Below, piece by piece: positions 34,909 to 40,121 of a stretch of DNA of 40,121 bases (the first letter of the stretch is position 1; every line of letters begins with the position of its first letter). Made by a program: the position numbers and the translations under genes. This DNA comes from OM182 bacterium MED-G24 (lineage in GTDB: Bacteria; Pseudomonadota; Gammaproteobacteria; Pseudomonadales; Azotimanducaceae): assembly GCA_002457275.1 (NCBI GenBank), contig NTKD01000011.1, positions 1 to 40,121 on the forward strand, read 5' to 3'. The notes beneath the pieces are model-generated. The model was given only the letters and a program-made list of their open reading frames with translations, searched no databases and was not told the DNA's origin.

Positions 34909-35651
34909 CGATGCAACAGCCTCGTGGCATCGCCGTGGTCGTGGATTGCGTAGTGCAATACACATCGATTATCCCAGACCACAAGATCATTGGCCTCCCA
35001 CTGATGACGCCAAGTGTATTCGTATCATTAACCCTCCTTGAAAATGGCCTCACGAGTGGGTTTCGATTCTTCGGTACTGAAGCCTTCCAGCCCGGTAGTA
35101 AAAGCACGGCAGGCAAACAGTGCCTTTCTACCGGTTTCCGGATGGGCCTTCCCGATCGGGTGGACAGCCTGAGGCGCTTCTGACGCGTCCTTACCCGCGA
35201 GTCTCGCCGTACCAGCACCGGTATTGATCCCTCGCAGGTCCTCGATTTTCTCTTTCATGTCATTCGACAAACCTTCGTAGGCAAGATATTGGTTTGCGAA
35301 CTGGGTATCGCCACCGACCTCCGGAACATCCAACGCATGCAACAGGGTGGCCGACGCCGGCGTCTCGACAAGCATGACATCAGAATGCCAGTGCTCATTG
35401 GCCGAGTACTTTTTTCCGTAGTTCTGGATCACGGCAATAGGTGGGTAACCCTCAAGATGAGGAAACACCGGGTGCACCGTCAATTCACCAAACAACGTGC
35501 CCCGCCTGACGAGGACATCCGGTTGTAGCGGCGTGCCTCGAATGACAATGACCTGATGATCCAGTGCCGCTTGCCGCAACGCGGATGCGTCACCCGAACT
35601 TAGAGTCCGCAACAGGTCGAGGCCCAGGACCTCAGCTCCGCAGCGCAGCAC
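34899..35651 (-). pseudogene. TauD/TfdA-family dioxygenase with two consecutive in-frame stops
   Basis: The frame shows GAEVLGLDLLRTLSS, LDHQVIVIRGT, the iron-binding WHSD (SANEHWHSDVMLVETPAS), GGDTQFANQYLAYEGLS, and RAFTTGLEGFSTEESK. It then meets TAA and TGA at about 35025-35030 and resumes in the same frame with YEYTWRHQWEAND, LVVWDNRCVLHYAIHDHGD and ATRLLHRST, ending at 34899. The distal His and the 2-oxoglutarate Arg lie after the stops. The N-terminus is also uncertain: GTG 35651 is the first usable codon. TauD-like enzymes oxidise taurine, 2,4-D or similar acids with Fe(II) and 2-oxoglutarate. This copy would yield an inactive truncated protein. Confidence 0.8.
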
Positions 35652-35658
35652 CCATTTT

Positions 35659-35684
35659 TCTAACAGAGAGTTGTCTAACAGAGA
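35659..35684. repeat. 11-bp direct repeat, 15-bp period
   Basis: TCTAACAGAGA occurs at 35659-35669 and again at 35674-35684, separated by four bases, directly 5' of the TauD pseudogene. It may be a replication-slippage product or the scar of a small insertion. Confidence 0.5.
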
Positions 35685-35780
35685 CCAACTTCCGTACCTC
35701 CTCCGCAGGCGTCACATCAGCCTATCGCGTGATCTTTTTCTGTTGGTGTTTGTACACGAGATCGTGACAACGGTGTGTAC

Positions 35781-37193
35781 CTAACCTTTGGTGGAAGCAA
35801 ACGCGGCCAGGGCCGCTTCCCTCGAACCGCGCAGGTCAACTACAGGATTTGGATAATCAATACCGAGACGAACACCCGCCGCGGCAAGCTCAGCATGGGT
35901 AGCCTGCCATGGGCAGTGCACGTAACGGTCGGGAAGCCGGGAAAGCTCGGGCAGGTAGCGCTTTGTGTACTCTCCTCCCGGATCAAACTTCTGCCCTTGG
36001 GTCACCGGGTTGAAGATCCGAAAATACGGGGCTGCGTCTGCACCACAACCGGCGATCCACTGCCAACCCGCACTGTTGTTTGCGAGATCGAAGTCAACTA
36101 GGCAGTCCCTGAACCACTTTTCTCCTTCCCGCCAGTGAATCAACAGGTTCTTGACGAGGAATGAGCCTACAATCATGCGGACCCGGTTGTGCATGTAGCC
36201 AGTTTGCCAAAGCTCACGCATTCCGGCGTCTACAATGGGATAGCCGGTCTTCCCCTGCTGCCAGCAGAGCAGTGCATCGTGATCATCCCGCCACGGAAAC
36301 CGGTCAAATCTTCGCTGAAGATTCTGGGTCTGCATGTCGGGATTGTGATAAAGCAGGCTATGGGCAAACTCTCGCCAACCCAACTCTCTCAGGAAATGGT
36401 CGAGGTTGTCATTGTCATACATCGCGCGACTTGCATGCCAGACCTGGTTCGGGGACAACTCGCCGAAGTGGAGATGGGGCGACAACCGCGACACACTTTC
36501 TACGGCAGGATAGTTCCGTCCTTCCTTATAGTCGCCGATACCTGAGGTAAGAAAACGCGACAGTCGATCCCCTGCTCCGTGTTCGCCTGGTGACCACGTG
36601 GCCATCATGTCGTTGGCCCAACGATGATCAGGCAGCAAGTCCGGAGAGGAATCGGCTCCACCTACCAACCGACCTTGGAGCTCGGGTACCGGAACGGGTT
36701 CTCTTGGAGCCTGCGCGGATAGACAACCTCGCCGGTAGAACGGCGTGAACACACGGTACCGAGTACCGTCCGCCTTCGTAATCTCCCATGGCTCCCACAA
36801 CAACGAGCCGTTGAAGCTCTCGGCAACACAACCCATCGCCTGCAGGCGCAACTTGAGTTCTGTGTCCCTGGCGATCTGCCAAGGTTCATAACACCGGTTC
36901 CAAAACACAGCGCTAGCCCCATGGCGCACGACCAATTCGGGGATCCATTCCAAGGCGCTACCTTCAACACAATGCAGGTTTCCCTGCAGCGAAGAGTCCA
37001 GTGACTTTAAGCTGTGGTGCAACCAGACGCGTGATGCCGACCCGGGAGCAGCCTGCCCCGCGTCCAACCCGTCGACAACATAGAGTGGGAGGACGCGCCC
37101 ATACGCAGCAGACGCCCGTAGAGCAGGATTATCCTGGAGGCGAAGATCCTGCCGGAACCAGCAGATGGCGATGGGTCTTTTCAACAAGTGCAT
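35781..37193 (-). CDS. phrB: Deoxyribodipyrimidine photolyase (cryptochrome/photolyase family)
   Basis: This 470-residue CPD-photolyase-type protein has an N-terminal antenna domain beginning ICWFRQDLRLQDNPAL and a helical FAD domain with SRLSPHLHFGELSP, FLRELGWREFAHSLLYH, GKTGYPIVDAGMRELWQTGY, MHNRVRMIVGSFLVK, and the terminal Trp-rich DFDLANNSAGWQWIAGCGAD followed by YFRIFNPVTQGQKFDP. All typical FAD and Trp-chain motifs are present. It repairs UV-made pyrimidine dimers using blue light. The start is uncertain: ATG 37193 has GAGGG directly against it, while TTG codons 6 and 9 bases further in have better spacing. It lies downstream of a small membrane-protein gene on the same strand and divergent from a MerR-type regulator, a common light-response arrangement. 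Confidence 0.95.
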   Translation of the reverse strand: MHLLKRPIAICWFRQDLRLQDNPALRASAAYGRVLPLYVVDGLDAGQAAPGSASRVWLHHSLKSLDSSLQGNLHCVEGSALEWIPELVVRHGASAVFWNRCYEPWQIARDTELKLRLQAMGCVAESFNGSLLWEPWEITKADGTRYRVFTPFYRRGCLSAQAPREPVPVPELQGRLVGGADSSPDLLPDHRWANDMMATWSPGEHGAGDRLSRFLTSGIGDYKEGRNYPAVESVSRLSPHLHFGELSPNQVWHASRAMYDNDNLDHFLRELGWREFAHSLLYHNPDMQTQNLQRRFDRFPWRDDHDALLCWQQGKTGYPIVDAGMRELWQTGYMHNRVRMIVGSFLVKNLLIHWREGEKWFRDCLVDFDLANNSAGWQWIAGCGADAAPYFRIFNPVTQGQKFDPGGEYTKRYLPELSRLPDRYVHCPWQATHAELAAAGVRLGIDYPNPVVDLRGSREAALAAFASTKG

Positions 37194-37295
37194 CCCTCAA
37201 TCGGACAATGACACGCTGAATTACCTCCCCTTTACTAGACGGCGCTCACTAAAAACAGAACGGGGCAACGCAGTATCAGCGCATCGGAAATGATT

Positions 37296-37439
37296 TTACC
37301 AGTCCCGGTCGTCCTGCGGCACGTGGCGCGTCACTGAAGACGTCCTCACTTTCTGCAACGATGGACCATTTCGAGAGTTTCGCGCCTGAAGAAAAGCGAC
37401 AATTCCGAGCGTAACGATGAGAGCGAGTAAGAGAGGCAT
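37296..37439 (-). CDS. Small single-helix membrane protein (47 residues)
   Basis: The frame starts at ATG 37437-37439 with MPLLLALIVTLGIVAFLQAR, one transmembrane helix with positive residues after it, followed by a short polar tail ending DDRDW. AGGA lies nine bases upstream. It lies between the divergent promoter region and the photolyase gene, in photolyase orientation and about 100 bases ahead of it, so it may be the first gene of the photolyase transcript. I know no family for it. Its size keeps the call tentative. Confidence 0.45.
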   Translation of the reverse strand: MPLLLALIVTLGIVAFLQARNSRNGPSLQKVRTSSVTRHVPQDDRDW

Positions 37440-37482
37440 GACACTGTGTCCTGTTAATGAATGCGGGAAAGATACGCATTCG

Positions 37483-37528
37483 TCGAATATATAGATCACT
37501 TTTTATTCGACATATATTATCTATTCGA
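37483..37528. repeat. Three copies of TATTCGA in the divergent promoter region
   Basis: TATTCGA occurs at 37504-37510 and 37522-37528 (18-base period, about two helical turns less three bases) and inverted, as TCGAATA, at 37483-37489. The whole region is strikingly AT-rich compared with its surroundings. It lies on the photolyase side of the divergent promoter region and could be a regulator binding array controlling the minus-strand genes. Confidence 0.4.
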
Positions 37529-37546
37529 CCCATTACTGTCATATGT

Positions 37547-37579
37547 TTGCTAATTGTCTAATTTTTGTCTATATTAGAC
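37547..37579 (+). promoter_or_regulatory. Promoter of the MerR-type gene with overlapping inverted repeat
   Basis: TTGCTA (37547-37552) and TATATT (37570-37575) are spaced by 17 bases and sit 30 bases ahead of the gene start. The perfect inverted repeat GTCTAAT (37556-37562) and ATTAGAC (37573-37579), with ten bases between, covers the spacer and -10 region. This is the usual place for a repressor to bind, so autorepression by the MerR-type protein is likely (inference). Confidence 0.5.
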
Positions 37580-37604
37580 CGATCATTTGAAAGGAGAACT
37601 ACCA

Positions 37605-38525
37605 TTGAGTGACTCTGAAGCGCGTTTCTCCATAGGAACCATAAGCCGGCTGTCAGGGGTCTCCACCCACGTGCTCAGGAAATGGGAAAGTCGCCACGGC
37701 GTGCCCCGGCCATCACGGTCTGCAACCGGAAGACGCCTCTATAGTCAGGAAGATCTTGAACACGTCACTTTGCTTAAGGCACTGGTGGCGAAGGGGTATC
37801 CGATGGGCGAGTTGACGCACCGTCCTTTGGCTGAATTGCAGAAACTTGCCGGTTCACCTACCGCGACCCATCCCACGGGGCACCACACTGTCACAGTGAG
37901 CGGCCCGGGTCTCGCTGCAATGATCTCGGCAGAACGATCAACGTTTCCGACGGAAATCGATTTCTTAATCACAAGATCAGACCCGCAAACAGGCCAGGCG
38001 TCAGGAAGGGGTATTCTCTTACTCGAACTGCAGACGCTATCGGACGACACCATTGAGGGGCTGTCCGCAATCACAGGATATGACCGCATCATTGTGGTTT
38101 ACGATTTTGCCAACAGCCAGACGCTCGGCAAACTGGCCGCTCTGAGTATCAAGTGTATCAAGGCACCCATCACTGTAGAACAACTCACGCCGGAACTTCA
38201 TGGCTGGATAACCGGGTCCGTCTCTGCCCCCAACGTCGCGGGCCCGCCGCCACCACCGCGATTCTCCCCTGCAACCGTTGCCGCATTCGCCAACAGAAAC
38301 ACCGCCATCGAGTGCGAGTGTCCGCTGCACATAGCACAGCTCCTCTCGTCTATCACCGCGTTCGAACGCTATAGTGCAGAGTGCAAGGATGCGGACCCTG
38401 CCGATCGAGATCTACATGCCTTTCTACTTCAGACTGCCGGTCAATCGCGGGTACTGTTTGAAAATGCTCTTGCACATGTAGCCAGGGCCGAAGGTCTCGA
38501 ATTCTCGGAAGAACCAAACCGCTAA
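37605..38525 (+). CDS. MerR-family transcriptional regulator beside photolyase, without a recognisable cobalamin domain
   Basis: The 306-residue protein starts at TTG 37605, with AAGGAGA seven bases ahead; an in-frame TTG at 37587 overlaps that ribosome binding site. Residues 5-70 are a MerR helix-turn-helix (FSIGTISRLSGVSTHVLRKW, then WESRHGVPRPSRSATGRRLY). The middle (about 90-215) has Rossmann-like alternation (IDFLITRSD, GRGILLLELQTLS, YDRIIVVYDFANSQT). LitR/CarH photoreceptor regulators carry cobalamin-binding domains here; the ExxH and DxHxxG cobalamin motifs are not visible. The C-terminus has ECECPLHIAQLLSSITAFER followed by YSAECK and a helical tail. It is divergent from photolyase and the small membrane protein. 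Control of photolyase in response to light or damage is inferred from position. Confidence 0.85.
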   Translation: MSDSEARFSIGTISRLSGVSTHVLRKWESRHGVPRPSRSATGRRLYSQEDLEHVTLLKALVAKGYPMGELTHRPLAELQKLAGSPTATHPTGHHTVTVSGPGLAAMISAERSTFPTEIDFLITRSDPQTGQASGRGILLLELQTLSDDTIEGLSAITGYDRIIVVYDFANSQTLGKLAALSIKCIKAPITVEQLTPELHGWITGSVSAPNVAGPPPPPRFSPATVAAFANRNTAIECECPLHIAQLLSSITAFERYSAECKDADPADRDLHAFLLQTAGQSRVLFENALAHVARAEGLEFSEEPNR

Positions 38526-38560
38526 TTGATGGCGACGGTTCCCAGACGAATCGGCCAGAC

Positions 38561-39196
38561 TCACCAGGGTAGTTCCTCTCCGTTCCATGCCCAGAAACGA
38601 CCTGACTGCCCGGGAGAGAGCTTGTCCAGGATTGTCTTCAGGTGATTAGCGCTCTCTACCGCAGAAAGCAGGTTGTTTTTCTTTCCGGCAAACGGTCTGG
38701 ACAGTGGACTGTCGAACGTACCCGGATGCAACGCAGCCACGGTGCAATCGGGCAATGCACGTTGCCATTCGATCGCGAGCGTCTTGAGTGCCATGCTAAA
38801 CGCCGCCTTTGACGCACGGTATGCGTACCAGCCACCGAGCCTGTTGTCTTCGATAGACCCAACTTTTGCAGAGACGGCAGCAAACAACCAGTTCGAACTC
38901 TTTCGGAGTATTCGACGGGTGTGCTTCGCGAGTAACAGCGTCGGTAGCAGGTTGATCTCCATGCTGCGCATGAGGGCGTTAGAAGCAATGCGCGCAACCG
39001 CTTTCTCGGGTTGCTGCGCATCGTCGTGCAACAATCCGACCCTGTTAACCACACCGTCAAGGCGATCAAATCTGGCCACGAGGCCCTCGACCTGGGCTAT
39101 GAAGTCTTCTTTGTGTTGTGCCTGTGCATACAACTGGTCGCACTGGTCATCGTCGTGGGTTGGATTCCCGGGTCTCGCTGGCTTGAAAACGCTCAC
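38561..39196 (-). pseudogene. 5'-truncated C-factor-like short-chain dehydrogenase (SDR)
   Basis: The recognisable part runs from about residue 20: FDRLDGVVNRVGLLHDD, the catalytic-region AAVSAKVGSIEDNRLGGW, YAYRASKAAFSMALKTLA with the YxxxK pair, ALHPGTFDSPLSRPFAGK, and the family tail SGRFWAWNGEELPW. This is the C-factor (CsgA-like) SDR group. The first 60-70 residues, including the Gly-rich NAD(P)-binding motif, are absent. Instead the frame runs, from a GTG at 39196, back into the 3' end of the iron permease gene in another frame. Without the cofactor motif it cannot be a working SDR, although the remaining frame is free of stops, so the loss seems recent. It converges with the MerR-type gene. 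Confidence 0.65.
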
Positions 39197-40121
39197 GCAT
39201 CAGCATCAGTGCGGGAATCAGGCTGAGCGCCACAATGACAAGCGCGGCTGTCGACGCTTCAGCGAGGCGCTCATCGGAGGCCAGTCGGTAGACCCGGGTC
39301 GCGAGTGTTTCAAAGTTCAAAGGCCGCATAACAAGTGTCGCCGGTAGTTCCTTCATCACATCGATAAACACGAGCAACGTTGCATACACCAGCGTTCCGC
39401 TCAACATTGGCAGATGAATGCGGCGCAGCATACGCACCGGTGATGCACCAAGAGATCGTGCCGCAGCGTCCATGGAAGGGTGGATCTGCCCCATTGTGCC
39501 ATGCACACCGTTGTACGCCACGGTCAGAAATCTTGCGATGTAAACGAATACCAGCGCAGCTACGGAACCCGTGAGCACCAAACTCTGGATTCCGAAGAGA
39601 TCAGCCAGCCAGTGATCCAGGTGTGTCAGTGGAATCAACGCACCGGTCGCCAGCACGAGTCCCGGCACGGCATAACCCAGGGTCGCAACCCGAATCCCGT
39701 AACGAGAGAGATACCCGGTATGTAATCGTGCGGTATAGCCCAGCCATACTGCCGCGGCAACACACAGCAGCGAAGCCGCAATGGACACCAGCATTGAGTG
39801 GGTGATGAAGTCGAGGAAACGCGTGCCCACCAGTGGGTCACCGGTTTCAATGGTATGCATCAGCAGGATCGCACCAGGGATTGCGAAACCAATCAGTACC
39901 GGTAGCAGACACGCGAACGCCGCAAGTAACGACCGCCAGCCTGTCAGCCGCCGCGGTCGCGCTGGTTCCGAGGGCGTCGGTAAATTCGACCGGTCACCAC
40001 TACGGGTCGCCTGCTCGAGCACCACCAGCAACATCACCAGCAAAAACAGGTATCCCGCAAGTGTCAGCGCAGCCGTCTGTTCACCCATGGCAAGCCAGGT
40101 GCGAAAGACCCCAGTCGTTAA
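39147..40121 (-). CDS. Iron(III) ABC transporter permease (FbpB/AfuB type), C-terminal half; 5' end outside window
   Basis: The minus-strand frame is open to the window edge, so the N-terminal half is missing from view; an ATG at 40088 is internal. The visible 324 codons begin LTTGVFRTWLAMGEQTAAL, followed by membrane helices and the coupling loop AAARSLGASPVRMLRRIHLP, then FIDVMKELPATLVMRPLNFE and TLATRVYRLASDERLAEAS. The DVMKELPATLxxRPxNFxTLAT run is the hallmark of FbpB/SfuB/AfuB permeases, which are double-length proteins (about 540 residues) importing ferric iron from a periplasmic binding protein. Its 3' end overlaps the truncated SDR frame by 50 bases. Partner genes (binding protein, ATPase) are not in the window. 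Confidence 0.92.
   Translation of the reverse strand, partial: LTTGVFRTWLAMGEQTAALTLAGYLFLLVMLLVVLEQATRSGDRSNLPTPSEPARPRRLTGWRSLLAAFACLLPVLIGFAIPGAILLMHTIETGDPLVGTRFLDFITHSMLVSIAASLLCVAAAVWLGYTARLHTGYLSRYGIRVATLGYAVPGLVLATGALIPLTHLDHWLADLFGIQSLVLTGSVAALVFVYIARFLTVAYNGVHGTMGQIHPSMDAAARSLGASPVRMLRRIHLPMLSGTLVYATLLVFIDVMKELPATLVMRPLNFETLATRVYRLASDERLAEASTAALVIVALSLIPALMLMRERFQASETRESNPRR

Noticed and set aside
37483-37528. TATTCGA repeats as a replication origin or iteron array
   Set aside because: Only three short copies, no replication initiator gene nearby; a regulator binding array in a divergent promoter region fits better.
38673-39347. Plus-strand open frame of 224 codons across the SDR remnant and permease end
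   Set aside because: Both minus-strand genes are recognisable by motif; the plus frame is Ser/Arg/Asn-rich with no domain.

Overview
The window is about 40 kb of moderately GC-rich DNA, most likely from a gammaproteobacterium. This is inferred from a yejBEF transporter, an MltF-type lytic transglycosylase, an outer-membrane phospholipase A remnant, a C-factor-type SDR, an FbpB-type iron permease and a photolyase next to a MerR-type regulator. At least ten recognisable genes are broken, truncated or carry in-frame stops. That points to a genome losing genes, as seen in host-associated or recently specialised lineages; the lifestyle itself cannot be read from the DNA. I saw no rRNA, tRNA, CRISPR array or intact insertion sequence.

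Bases 1-5872 (+) form a catabolic-looking run: the 3' part of an amidase, a four-carbon acid-sugar kinase-like protein (DUF1537), a GH127 (DUF1680) glycosidase with its catalytic and zinc residues in place, and, 3 bp behind it, an unusual phytanoyl-CoA-dioxygenase-like (PhyH) enzyme with a C-terminal HEAT-repeat domain. After an esterase remnant, 6159-9939 (-) is a tightly overlapping yejB-yejE-yejF peptide ABC transporter without yejA. A second PhyH enzyme diverges from it at 10106. A lone molybdenum hydroxylase large subunit follows (11303-13543), with a perfect FNR/Anr box (TTGATCTGGATCAA) upstream. A third PhyH enzyme is at 13896-14768 (-).

Bases 15062-26151 hold a gluconolactonase scrap, a TTC38-like TPR protein, a PHP-domain phosphatase, an enolase-superfamily enzyme, an N-acyl-D-amino-acid deacylase, a poorly conserved gap with small doubtful ORFs, a lipoprotein with two solute-binding domains fused to a lytic transglycosylase, a small cupin and an SLC13-type permease. 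Bases 26378-32005 hold a beta-propeller glycosidase-like protein, a PhoPQ-activated-protein scrap, a membrane-anchored EF-hand esterase, a pldA pseudogene and a CRTAC1-type FG-GAP lipoprotein.

Bases 32234-35651 are a gene graveyard around one intact esterase: a methyltransferase remnant fused in frame behind a GAPDH pseudogene, a YidC tail and a TauD pseudogene. Bases 35781-38525 are a likely light-response unit: photolyase and a 47-residue membrane peptide on one strand, and a divergent MerR-type regulator whose promoter overlaps an inverted repeat. The window ends with a 5'-truncated SDR and the C-terminal half of an iron(III) ABC permease.

Working together (inference): glycosidase, acid-sugar kinase, enolase-superfamily enzyme, deacylase, several Fe(II)/2-oxoglutarate oxygenases and a peptide transporter suggest scavenging of modified sugars, acylated amino acids and peptides. 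No complete pathway can be assigned.
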